A DNA stretch of 64,000 nucleotides from Symsagittifera roscoffensis (Eukaryota > Xenacoelomorpha > Acoela > Convolutidae), in contig NC_087068.1 of the NCBI RefSeq assembly GCF_963678635.1, forward strand, positions 6,291,907 to 6,355,906, in the 5' to 3' direction. Position numbers and translations under genes: made by a program. Of this stretch, positions 19,501 through 26,828 are shown piece by piece. Below the pieces are notes generated by a model, which saw nothing but the letters and a program-made list of their open reading frames with translations, was not told the DNA's origin and ran no database searches. The first letter of the stretch is position 1. Every line of letters starts with the position of its first letter.

Positions 19501-22309
19501 GTCCAATCAGGTCTTCGTCGCATGTTATCATCGTCTTGGTATAGATGTTGATTCCATCTATGTTTAGCATAACCTCGTGTGGACCGTAAGCTTCAGTGTA
19601 TCTGTTATCAACACGTACCGACTTGCTGCCCCCTCTCGTGAGTAGTGCCCTGAGCGCTCTAGAAGTAGTTCGTGGACTTATTCCACTCAAGTAGTCTGCA
19701 TACACGTCAATGTGCATTAACGTCTGGTCGCTCGGCTCGCTCAAGTTTCTAGTCACCTCGTGGCCGCCCACTGTGATTATCGACATTATTCTTGCTCCGA
19801 TTTTCGATATTCCAAAGGGTTTACCTGTCACCATTTTCACGGTGTTACAATTCCCGTTCTTTGTTGAGCCCGTTCTAGCCTCTGGTACTACGTTCGTTCC
19901 GGTTAATGCTTCGTTAAAATTCTGTCTCTCGATCTCCAACTTTAGTCGTTGCTCTATTTCTTTCGCAGCCAGATCTTGTTTCACTTTGGCAATTGCTTCC
20001 GTCGCCGCTCTCTCATAATTTATCTCTAGAGAGCTCCCGGCCGCGGACTCTAACGCACCGCTAACATGTGTTACAGCTTTCACTGTCTTCGTCGGCAATT
20101 CGGTGTTTGGTGCCCCTAAGTTCCTAGATTCGAACTCGTTTTGCCTGTTCCGCTGATTCTGCACCGCCGCTAATGCCAACTTATGTTTGGGGTGATTCTG
20201 GTCCTTGACCGCTTCCCAGAACAAGGGACAATCCATTCTGAAGTGCCCCTCCTGGTTACAGAAAAAACATCTGGCGCCTATCTTGATGATTAAGCCATTA
20301 TAGTACTCGTGTTCCTCCATCTGACTCATGTCCTCCTCATCCGGTGCATAACCTAGGCTCTTCATGCCTTGTTTGTACGTTGTGCAGTCAGCCACATGAT
20401 GATCCGCTGACCCGCAGTTCGCGCATGATCTGCGCTTATCCATATCATCTCTAGGTTTGTACCATGATGACCTCTGGGGTTGGCTTCCCCCTTGCGTGTT
20501 CCTGTTTTCAGAATATGAGTACTTCTTAGGTTTCATCAGCATGTATTCTCTTGATTTCTGTCTCATTTCTTCTGGGGTGGGTGCGCTGTCCTTCGACAAC
20601 GTGTAGTATGTTGCTAACATTGTCCTTAAGTCATCACTTTTCACCCCATCAATGAACTTCGAGGCAATGCTAAAGTTCCGTCTGTTTGTCGACTCCTCTG
20701 GGTCACTCCTCCTTCTCAAGCTCTCGAGGTCATCTAGGAACCGATCTATTGACTCGTCGTCCCTCTGTCTCCTTTTTTCAAATCGCATCATCGCTTGATG
20801 ACCCTTCATGCCTGAGCCGAATCTGTTCAACAGTATTTCAAAGATTTTGTCTGCGGTGTCGCGTTCTTCTTCTTTCTTCGCAACCACACACTTTAATGCC
20901 GTGCCTTCTAAATTGCTGAGTATGGCTGTGCACGCTTGTCTTTCGTCACTCAAGTTATCTTGCTCTAGATGTAGTCTCATCACTTCCACCCAAGTGTCAA
21001 TGCATCCATCGGAGTCATCTTTGAATTCTTTTGGCTTCTTGAATGTTTTTCTTGATTTTCCCTCTCTCCTGTCGCTCGAGTCAGTGCTCCTCGTGGCGAA
21101 GGCCTCTAGAGTCCTGTTCATCATCTCCCAAGTGCTGGCCCATGTCATAGCATCCGGTCCTGAGTTGCTGTTGGCTGTTGAATCTCCCGGACCAGTCGTC
21201 GTGTTCGACGTTCCACTCTTCATTATTGTTTTCGCAGCTGCTGGTGCTATGCTTATCGCATCCCTGGGTATGGGCAACGGTGTCGATTGCCGTTTGTTTC
21301 TTTGTGGTTCTACAAAATCAACTCTGGTGCCTTGCGTACGATCCGCTGCCGGTCTCTCTTGTGGTGTAGAACCTCTCAAGATTGCATCCAACTTCGCCTG
21401 TATTGCACACGAACTCTCTGCTTGACTCTTGCTCATTGTGTCCATTCTCCTTTCCAGGCTCCCTAATTGGCTGTTAACATCATCATATCGGTTCTTCAAC
21501 TGTTGCATGTCTGTTTTGATGTTCTTTTCTCGTTCTTCATTGGTGGCCTCTACCTTGTCTGACATTTCCTTGAGTCTCTCCTCTGTTGCCTTAGCTAGGT
21601 TAAAATAACTGTCTAGATACTCGTGCTTGTTGTATCTTATCTCCTTTTTTATCACCTCTCTGTCTTCTTCACTGTTCTTAAGTCTTTTGTCGATCTGATT
21701 TAATTTCGCCAACAAATCGCCCAGCTCAATGGTAGTCTCTTCATGGTCAGCCGTGGGTTTCTCTTCGGCCATAGCCTCTGCTTTAGCTTGTTCCTCATTC
21801 TGGCCGGTTTCTGTCGCTTTCGTGCTCATTGTACCAAATGTTCGTGCTCTTTCTGCTTTTGGCTCTTCAGTCACGTTTTCTTTCGTTTTTATTCCGAACA
21901 TTATTCCCAATTTTTCCGTAAAAGATGTCCTCTTTACTTGAGAGTCTTCTTTCACCGTTTCTTCGGTGTTGCCTATTGCATCTTCCGCGTCATCTATCGG
22001 TGAGAACTCTATGGGTTTCTGGTTCGTTTCCTCTGTATTGGGCATTGGAGTTGACTCTGTCGCCATCTTCCCTGTTTCATCCACACTTTGATCGGGTGTC
22101 TCTAGATCAATCTCGATGGTGGGTTCTACTCTCTCCCCTTCCGTGCCCTCTTTCGCCCTGTTCTCCGCTGTACTCCTTGTGCTGACCATGTTAACTGAAA
22201 AGTTCTTCTTTGTTATCTTCGGACCCATTGGTGTTGCTTTGCTTAGCGACGAATTATACTTTGCTTCGGTCGATCTTTTTTCAGCTACCGGTACCCTGCT
22301 CCGCCTCAT
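13511..22309 (-). CDS. ORF1: Gag-Pol polyprotein with C-terminal macrodomain-like module, 2,932 aa
   Basis: One uninterrupted frame encodes, in order: basic/acidic N-terminus; coiled coil (about 195-295); Gag capsid-like region (about 435-570); two CCHC zinc knuckles C-x2-C-x4-H-x4-C (about 625-695); aspartic protease with LLDTGA (about 986) and ILGRD (about 1065); reverse transcriptase (about 1310-1500) with TTLDLGSAFWQ and YVDD (about 1472); RNase H (about 1615-1740) with DTDAS and NADSLS; integrase (about 2140-2340) with an HHCC zinc finger and D,D-35-E (QIDHQK, QSDNGK, GLVERQ); GPY/F-like module (WRGPF, about 2455); long acidic linker; macrodomain-like module (about 2780-2932). The protease-RT-RNase H-integrase order is that of Ty3/gypsy. 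Gag and Pol are in one frame with no frameshift. All core catalytic residues are present, so the copy may be competent. The methionine at 22309 is supported by matching N-terminal residues in copy 2 (RVPxAEK). Confidence 0.95.
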   Translation of the reverse strand: MRRSRVPVAEKRSTEAKYNSSLSKATPMGPKITKKNFSVNMVSTRSTAENRAKEGTEGERVEPTIEIDLETPDQSVDETGKMATESTPMPNTEETNQKPIEFSPIDDAEDAIGNTEETVKEDSQVKRTSFTEKLGIMFGIKTKENVTEEPKAERARTFGTMSTKATETGQNEEQAKAEAMAEEKPTADHEETTIELGDLLAKLNQIDKRLKNSEEDREVIKKEIRYNKHEYLDSYFNLAKATEERLKEMSDKVEATNEEREKNIKTDMQQLKNRYDDVNSQLGSLERRMDTMSKSQAESSCAIQAKLDAILRGSTPQERPAADRTQGTRVDFVEPQRNKRQSTPLPIPRDAISIAPAAAKTIMKSGTSNTTTGPGDSTANSNSGPDAMTWASTWEMMNRTLEAFATRSTDSSDRREGKSRKTFKKPKEFKDDSDGCIDTWVEVMRLHLEQDNLSDERQACTAILSNLEGTALKCVVAKKEEERDTADKIFEILLNRFGSGMKGHQAMMRFEKRRQRDDESIDRFLDDLESLRRRSDPEESTNRRNFSIASKFIDGVKSDDLRTMLATYYTLSKDSAPTPEEMRQKSREYMLMKPKKYSYSENRNTQGGSQPQRSSWYKPRDDMDKRRSCANCGSADHHVADCTTYKQGMKSLGYAPDEEDMSQMEEHEYYNGLIIKIGARCFFCNQEGHFRMDCPLFWEAVKDQNHPKHKLALAAVQNQRNRQNEFESRNLGAPNTELPTKTVKAVTHVSGALESAAGSSLEINYERAATEAIAKVKQDLAAKEIEQRLKLEIERQNFNEALTGTNVVPEARTGSTKNGNCNTVKMVTGKPFGISKIGARIMSIITVGGHEVTRNLSEPSDQTLMHIDVYADYLSGISPRTTSRALRALLTRGGSKSVRVDNRYTEAYGPHEVMLNIDGINIYTKTMITCDEDLIGQIYVGKEELKVRSIGHCAMLEEDAMHIGTEADVTGHVLDISGKKTQLRGLLDTGAVLSVIPIETWERMGFNKDDLIDSRIRLSAANKGALRVLGRTPIIALNLGERNLWMSFIVVENLDESDQFILGRDFIRNFDVTIDLNNAMFRIRNPDRRYAIKPVNLIMANENKAPVFLSRRVRLKANEAAIVSLRMKNYNELSDNKQVCIVPNPNSQSAAVLGRSFSITKSGLCVSVLLNTLDIPITIQRGRKLGYALPVKTRYETIENLKQNEVVDCPNHRDKICILRRLQKIKYSSGLIKSLKSETDDGLSSCSNFPERPTLDEMQTDKPVLPEIEHLRGKLKDEQLEAIKDVLERNEEVFSRHKADIGCCNFVEHEIELEENAVPHREGARRMTPHKSDACRKEIETLLEYDMIEPSKSPWACGVVMAKKKGDQLRFCCDFRYLNSVTVKDAYPIPRIDESLSKLGDAKFFTTLDLGSAFWQVPLRKQDRDKTGFACELGLFQWKRMPFGLCNATATFQRLMAHALIGVTKKYGNLVMCYVDDVVIATPTLEDHIERLDEVFACMKRSGLKCKPSKCEILKDSIKYLGRMVDKHGIRPDPDAVEAVLTWKSPKTEHQLMSFLGFANYYREFIKGYADKVYPMQQLMRHKGKKFTWNNAAEESFQRKKKELCEAPVLGMPTEKGMYVLDTDASVVAISGVLHQEQEWNGKTVLRPIAYGSKVLSDTEMKYGAPKAEMFAVVTFVEKYRAYLGSEPFKLRVDNRALSWLKTYSMDQSYIGRWIIRLDGYNMIIEHRTRDKQQNADSLSKKTEFYERQEQREADRPEIKDGFSFMDKETYDSLPLTRWLDKSGKPIEDHPELPKESLEKTILKKSRGIPVGIMLKSKIVRETLKAKGHDLTQVEEGTVQIDEDLMRLLEKLSDDKPVIQGKSQEAPELTILRREKTVNNTDVSKGITTDSKEVVRSLIEKIPEKILEQTKVRDKKVTFREEIEHLGLDQESGEWSRFMEEDETGEGKLSGERKEWDEDSDESSEDQDSLCMILAEEKMRQHDRELQTDPSSGTYNLEMQEVRGGEELEKIAVSRKPLRELSCNSNVRTNLVPEDDMKIMKRIICVKLSDDIHNPGEMNGQIMALKEHVKARYRLSDLIRAQKNDKMTSNLSKWIHSGVKEKGELEEDSYKILSQFYKEKRDLLYHTAEGVVACKRRDEEKILHKHNLIILPQLYQTEVLFRSHDQMGHQGIDKVQQRILHRFDWPGMRKACERWVNACLACLQVKDPRKMKFPLKSVESSEFNEVVQIDHQKICMTESGYNQILVIIDHFTKLAEAVPCQTASAEETCDHLITHWISRYGCPMTFQSDNGKAFVGDLTKELMKRSHIAQAHSTTYHPQTNGLVERQNRTLVNMLRVYCSRYMTDWDKYLPQVVGAYNSTQHSTTGISPFMMLTGRERAMPLTFFYPEYEGKRTSPQAYVKEAIKRQQELNELCRRNTAQAQTRQRKKYDEKILRAKPYEVGQYVWVFQNVIPPKGTKKLLKKWRGPFMITEVHQQGRFYRLSTGRAAHYENLKPHVPSPEDWCLPKDMEGLDYLVVEPACEVNEKGTREKNDGNENLSLDDNEKIEVESDAGSFVEEDWNDPEQNEVPKWMEPDRPTPPETRTGNRKRTGMRYNRYGDDFLIDKIQPDKLGDELLSAGELEAEEEWQVIDDGGHYPQDDYSTPELETDLEQSEIERRENSNLRILEWMRDVKDESREGQSIQQIDVSAASYMKTEDPLFGWTATDRPLDIPKDNSDPTSTGTSINIFVRGVGVGLTHTENLMIKKLKEVRETSGLELEEEEPEPTIGRNFKTKFEIPNEYSENIMITDSDFILSNRTSAICITADMSFKSRLEADFKREYQNVEFLFRQRPGMGGIAALPPSVAQVPGKYLCFLVTRVNDRNTIDPEHVILALTRLRDFMIERGIVEVSMPVYDPNRGKLSSRELYAILHVVFAETEIMVHLHKKYYLSIA
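13520..13975 (-). other. Macrodomain-like module at ORF1 C-terminus (about residues 2780-2932)
   Basis: The segment follows the pattern of small macrodomains of the TARG1/OARD1 and Poa1p type: a strand ending in SDFI, AICITADMSF, an F-K-R-E-Y helix, a GGIAALP strand, YLCFLVTR, a helix with LRDFMIERG, then VEVSMPVYDP followed by VFAETEIMVHLH at the end. These strand and helix positions correspond to those of ADP-ribosyl hydrolase macrodomains. The usual glycine-rich ADP-ribose-binding loops (GAG and the SMPxxGxG loop) are degenerate here, so binding or hydrolysis is uncertain. The module is kept in copies 2 and 3, and copy 1/copy 2 differences are mostly synonymous. The fold is my assignment by pattern; structure prediction would test it. 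Confidence 0.65.
14105..14153 (-). other. Nucleotide-conserved hairpin plus G-rich block inside ORF1 (copy 1)
   Basis: In sense orientation, an inverted repeat ATCGACG-GGGA-CGTCGAT (14136-14153) is followed 10 nt later by GTCCGGGGAGTGGGGG and GTAGGA (14105-14125). The same block occurs in copy 2 (50469-50517) and in the much more diverged copy 3 (35158-35206), with seven successive codons identical including third positions. The G-rich part shares GTCCGGGGAGT with the 3' polypurine tract. A central polypurine tract, a packaging or RNA-structure element, or a G-quadruplex are possible roles. Confidence 0.55.
15250..15890 (-). other. Integrase zinc finger and catalytic core within ORF1
   Basis: The segment encodes SHDQMGHQG and CLACLQ, which supply the HHCC zinc-binding residues, followed by the acidic triad in QIDHQKI, QSDNGKA and GLVERQN. 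The last two acidic residues are separated by 35 residues, as in retroviral and gypsy integrases. This enzyme inserts the cDNA copy into host DNA. The triad is intact in copy 1. Confidence 0.93.
17700..18300 (-). other. Reverse transcriptase domain within ORF1
   Basis: The segment encodes the gypsy-type RT blocks: SPWACGVVMAKKK, LRFCCDFRYLN, FTTLDLGSAFWQ (first catalytic Asp), MPFGLCNATATFQ and MCYVDDVVIA (catalytic Asp pair). All are intact in copy 1; the catalytic YVDD has become YVDE in copy 2 and YVED in copy 3. Confidence 0.96.
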
Positions 22310-22610
22310 TATTTACAATTGTTATTATTTACAATATTATTATCTACAAAAATTCTATTCTAAGGTTTAAAAACTCCAAGGAAAAAGAAATTAATAATTC
22401 GCTAAAAACAATTTTTCTTGAACTCTTGTAAGCTCTTTCGTGTTAGGTTAGGATAGGGAACGTGTTTGAACGTGTTGTTATACTTGGTGCTTCAACCTAA
22501 CCTATTACTTTTGTAGTACCCCCTTCCTAATGCTGTTCCAAGACTTTCTCTTTACCGTCCCAAGACCGTTCAGCGTTGTCCCAGTACTTCTCGTTGGTAC
22601 CTTTAGACCA

Positions 22611-23120
22611 GCGTCCCAAGACCAATGGCCCAAGGCTAACGTCCCAAGACCAACGTCCCAAGACTAACGTCCCAAGACCAATGTCCCAAGACTAACGTCC
22701 CAAGACCAATGGCCCAAGACTAATGTCCCAAGACTAACGTCCCAAGACCAATGTCCCAAGACTAACGTCCCAAGACCAATGGCCCAAGACTAATGTCCCA
22801 AGACCAATGGCCCAAGACCAACGTCCCAAGACTAACGTCCCAAGACCAATGGCCCAAGACTAATGTCCCAAGACCAATGGTCCAAGACCAACGTCCCAAG
22901 ACTAACGTCCCAAGACCAATGTCCCAAGACTAATGTCCCAAGACCAATGGCCCAAGACCAACGTCCCAAGACTAATGGCCCAAGACCAACGTCCCAAGAC
23001 TAACGTCCCAAGACCAATGGCCCAAGACCAATGTCCCAAGACTAACGTCCCAAGACCAATGGCCCAAGACCAATGTCCCAAGACCAATGTCCCAAGACTA
23101 GTTCGGTACTGTCCCAAGAC
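22611..23120. repeat. 14-bp minisatellite in the leader of copy 1, about 36 units
   Basis: In sense orientation the unit is GTCTTGGGAC plus four variable bases (mostly ATTA, GTTA, ATTG or CTTA-like). The 10-bp core is nearly invariant. A unit of 14 is not a multiple of three, so the open frames running through it (for example the plus-frame at 22933-23130) are artefacts. Copy 2 carries an array of the same core and similar length with different spacer bases (41650-42200). Confidence 0.93.
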
Positions 23121-24029
23121 TCGTTACTGAGTGTCTGGATATAGGATTTCTTTCTTCTTCGTTGTAGGGACTCCTTGGTTGTCTGTACCTTGTACCACCA
23201 CTCAAGCTCTAGTGAAAATTTTCCCAAAAACCCTCTCTTGGTTGCCAAATCTGGCCCCCCCCTTTTTTAGTTGCCTCTTTTTGAATGTTCCCAGCAATTG
23301 GGAGCCACAACTTGTGTGCAGGTATCTTGTGATCACCTGTTTGTATTAAAAAGCAATCGCAAATCTTCCCCAAAACGCAACAATGTCTATAGAAAAAATA
23401 AAATTCTGTACCGAAAAAATAACAAAACAGAGTAATCGACCCACCTAAAATTCAAAGGAGACAAATGTCAACCTTCTTTCAAAAAAAATGTCTGGTACCT
23501 AATTGCCACGCGTTTTCCTCCCCCCACTAGTCGTCTTATGAGGTGTCACGAAAACTGTCTATATCCGTTCCCCCCTACCGATCCAACCAGCGTACCAATC
23601 TTAACTCGAGATAAGTTTTGGATGTCCACCTATTGTTACCACGCGTGTTGATGGCTAATGTAACTAAATCAACGATGTCGATTAACTAGTTACTCTAATT
23701 CCCCCTTTTTACAATTTACAACCGCCAACCTCTAACCTTACCAGCCCCCCTGCTAACCTCCCCCCTGTTTAGCCCCCCTCTTAAGCCGAAAAATCCCTTA
23801 AGCGCCGGGTGCTAAACCTCTCTTGAGAAAACCGTAGACCTGTTTCCAGGTCTGCTTGAGTAAAAACTGTTTCAAAACAATGGGACTCCGCTTATCCAAT
23901 TTTACACTTATTTCCTATAATGTAATGTGGATTCTAACGATACCCGTTGTCCGACTTGAGAACACCCCTGTGCGTCCTCTTGTAGTGGCCCTGTGCTGGT
24001 TGTCTCTGTTCTGCCCTTGACAGCAGACC

Positions 24030-24155
24030 CACTTTCCCACTCGACTGGTCACCTCTTCCAATCAAGTCTCTTGGTGGTCCGTTTCGATCCTTGTGAACCT
24101 CTTTCCCACTCGACTGGTCACCCTTTCCAGTCAAGTCTCCTAGTGGTCCGGTTGG
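24030..24155. repeat. Two direct repeats of about 60 bp in the leader of copy 1
   Basis: The phrase TTTCCCACTCGACTGGTCACC followed by a CTTCCARTCAAGTCTC... stretch and TAGTGGTCCG or TGGTGGTCCG occurs twice, starting near 24034 and 24102. Copy 2 has three related units on its own sense strand at about 40575-40745. Function unknown; possibly an RNA structural element, since the repeat contains complementary-looking GACTGG and CCAGTC words. Confidence 0.75.
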
Positions 24156-24602
24156 GTCGCAATCTATCTAAAAACCCTTAACAACGCCCCCCACTCGGGC
24201 ACCCTACCAAGGTCACTGCTAGTTGATCGAAAAATTGCTAGATTGATCGAAACGATCGGTCTTGTAAAACAGTATGTGTATACTATTTAATTAATACAAA
24301 GGTTCGATCCAACTAATTTGGTATCAAAGTCACTGTCTTTTTTCGTTTTATAGTTTTTGTTCCTATTTGTTTTCCTTTTTTGCTCGTTTTTTTGTCCCCC
24401 TAGTTGCCCCCCTCTACTCGGTTAGCTAAGCCTCGTTCGGAGAGCGTACCAGGAAGTTTTCTTGAGTTTTCTTAAAAAAGCTATCACGGTACAACCGGAA
24501 GGTTTACACGTTCCCGCTGAACCGTACCACCGGTACTCTAGAATGGGCATGTAGCCCGGAGCTGTGTCAAGTGGGTTCGACTCCGTAGTCATGATGTCGT
24601 AA

Positions 24603-24621
24603 AAACACCCAGGAGCGCCAT
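24603..24621 (-). other. Candidate primer-binding site of copy 1
   Basis: Eleven bases inside the 5' LTR the sense strand reads TGGCGCTCCTGGGTG. It starts with TGG, complementary to a tRNA 3' CCA end, as expected for a primer-binding site. I cannot assign the tRNA, and the offset is larger than usual. The site is flanked by a direct repeat GTGTTTTTA, and the whole site is deleted in copy 2. The assignment is tentative. Confidence 0.35.
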
Positions 24622-24631
24622 AAAAACACTA

Positions 24632-25518
24632 TGTAACAGTCGCCTACTTTAGTCACATATGAGGCTTAAGAAAAATAGGCCCTATAACCATTGGCTCAAG
24701 AGTCAGGGACACTATCTCTTGTGTTTTTCCGCCTCAAGAACGGTCGGAGCCAATTCGGTTCGCTTGCGACATGAGACTGGAACCCATTACAGCTTAAAGG
24801 CCACTACCAAAATACCCCCCACTCTAGAAATAAAAACGTCCCCATACTTAGGTCTCGGGATACCCAAAATACATGAACGCCATTAAAAACCGGGTCGGAA
24901 CAATCCGCTTAGTTACTTTTTATTGGACAGTGGAACTTTGATCCATTTCAGATGGATCAACCTAAAACTCGCCTTATCTCAACATAACTATCATAAAATA
25001 CACTCGAGAAATTTAAATTGGAACTTACATATCGACGCACTTGAGTATGAGGAGTAAGTTATAACTGAGCAGCTTGAGAATTAAGTAATATAACTAAATA
25101 AGTTTTAAGGCCAATTAGTTTCAATAACAGAAGTAAGTTTTTGTCTCTAGAATCAAAGTCTCTGAATGAACCCTTTGGACACTCGAGTTGTCCACTCTTC
25201 CATTCAGAGTCCACTCCTTTCCATTCGAATAATTGTTCTGTCTCAAGTCCGCATTCGATTCTCCTGTTTTCAGGACAAGACAGCTCTACTCTCTTGATAT
25301 TTCGTATCGAGAAATTGCGAATAGCAATTTCCTGCCTTTTTCTTGAGTAGTTTCCCGCAATTGTTAATTCGGGTGTTCTGATTTTTGACTTTTTCATTTT
25401 CAGTTGGTTCGAGAAAATTGAGCATGACATGCTCAATTCGAATTTTGCAAAATTAAAATTTCACTCCAAAATTGCGCATTTCTCAAGGTCAAACCCCTAG
25501 ACATGACCGACTGGCACA
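24632..25518 (-). repeat. 5' LTR of copy 1
   Basis: This 887-bp repeat matches the 3' LTR (2901-3791) apart from one C-tract. It is expected to hold the promoter and transcription start for the genomic RNA, although I could not pick a convincing TATA box. Its outer flank begins GTCGATG, compared with GATGTC next to the other LTR. Confidence 0.95.
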
Positions 25519-26828
25519 GTCGATGTTTTTTGAAACGAAAAAAAATAATGAAATAAATCGTAGCTGCACTAATAGGAATGATGGAACCGTTTAAACTTAG
25601 TTCGGACGTGGCTGGAACTAATTGGGTGCCAAAATTTGAAATTTCGTGTTTTTTGAAAAAACAAAACACTTCAAAATAAGAAAACTTAATCGAAATTTTT
25701 AATTATGGCGATAAAAACTGTTGTTCGGACAACATACAGTAGTGAAATGACAGGTTTTAAAACCCGTTTGCCATCAACCTTCCTGCCTCCAGGGAAATCG
25801 AACTTGACGTGTTTGATTTAGTAGATTGATCATTCCGGAGGGGTCCAAATAGCATTGTTTTTGGCAAATTTTTTCAAATTGCACATTTTAGATCGTTTTT
25901 TTTTTGCATTGAACTCGAAGCGTATAGACCTTTTGAGCTCGGTTTAAAAACTGTTAGGTCAATAAGCAAAGAATTACGGAAAAAGATAGGCAAAACCTAT
26001 AAATTTGAAAGTTTTTCAGTTTGCATTAAAGACGTTTTGCTCCATATCTTTGGAACAACTGGGCAGATAGGAGGGGTCCTATTTTGTTCAATTTGGCAAT
26101 CCAAGTCAGATGAGTCACACAGAGCTCGATGGGTGCAATAGCCGCCCACTTGGAGAAATACTGCCATTAGGTTTTGTCTGTTCAGTGCGGCACTAAACGG
26201 GGAAAGATCTTTCTTTAGAAAACAGTTTGACCATCAAATTGCGACAGACCAGTTGCAATACACATACATTTTTTGAAAATATATATATAATTAATGTTTT
26301 TTTTCGCTTTTTTGGTTTGAAATCCTTGATAATTGTTCTCGATTGCGTAGTGGACACACAATCTTTTAAATATATTGACATTATAGGTCTGTGCTAGCTT
26401 TATATCCAAAAACCAATAATAAATTGCTGTGCATAAATTGTATATAGCTTTACCGTGATTACTCAATAAGATTCGTGGTCATTTGTTGATTGAAATTTCT
26501 GGACTTTATCTTGTTGTGTTTTTTTTATCAGTTGTCAAACATAAAAAAAAACGGTAGCTGGCAAATCGAGTGTGCGAGCAGTAAGAAGCGATAAATTGAG
26601 ATGAGTCTGGATGAATCGAGGATGCCTAAACTTAGTGATAGCTCAAGGAAATTTATACAAAGAAACAAACGAAATCGATAAATGACCCTTTTGTGGAAAG
26701 GACCGAGAAGACTCGGAACAAGAAAGGGAAGAAAGCTTAAGTCGGGATGGTTTAAACAAGGAGTCAAAAAGCCGCGGAAGACAAAAAAGCAATGTTGGAA
26801 GTGAAGTTCTATCCAAACCCAGCTCGGG
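25519..26828. other. Unassigned AT-rich DNA between copy 1 and copy 3
   Basis: About 1.3 kb with homopolymer A and T runs and no supported gene. Short minus-strand open frames (25433-25669, 26193-26466, 26528-27139) show no motif. If copy 3 once had a 5' LTR and leader they should lie here, but nothing matches the LTRs or minisatellite of copies 1 and 2. Confidence 0.5.

Larger units (their letters stand above)
22310..24599 (-). other. 5' leader of copy 1 (about 2.3 kb, non-coding)
   Basis: This sequence lies between the 5' LTR/primer-binding site and the ORF1 start. It contains the 14-bp minisatellite (22611-23120) and the longer repeats near 24030-24155. The remainder (23130-24000) has no supported gene. 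Copy 2 keeps the same organisation at about 40098-42523, in the same sense order. Some matching phrases are recognisable in both, such as ATTATAGGAAATAAGTG and AAATTGGATAAGCGGA. A leader this long may hold packaging, translation-initiation or dimerisation signals, but none can be named. Confidence 0.7.
2901..25518 (-). mobile_element. Copy 1: full-length giant Ty3/gypsy-type LTR retrotransposon, 22.6 kb
   Basis: A complete element with direct LTRs (2901-3791 and 24632-25518) that start TG and end CA, read on the minus strand. In sense order it holds a 5' LTR, candidate primer-binding site, repeat-rich leader, ORF1 (Gag-Pol-macrodomain), spacer, ORF2 (SGNH protein), polypurine tract and 3' LTR. 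The LTRs look identical except for one C-run (10 versus 6), and both ORFs are open over about 8.8-9 kb each, so the insertion is recent. The flanks share only GTC next to each LTR (a possible 3-bp target duplication). At 22.6 kb it is several times larger than typical gypsy elements (about 5-10 kb), mainly because of ORF2, the ORF1 extension and the leader. Confidence 0.95.

Noticed and set aside
22611-23120. CRISPR-like array
   Set aside because: The unit is 14 bp with 4-bp degenerate spacers, in an animal retrotransposon leader; there are no real spacers or cas genes.
24541-24600. tRNA-like sequence in the leader (GTGGGTTCGACTCC resembles a T-arm)
   Set aside because: No matching T-stem partner, acceptor stem or anticodon arm could be assembled around it.
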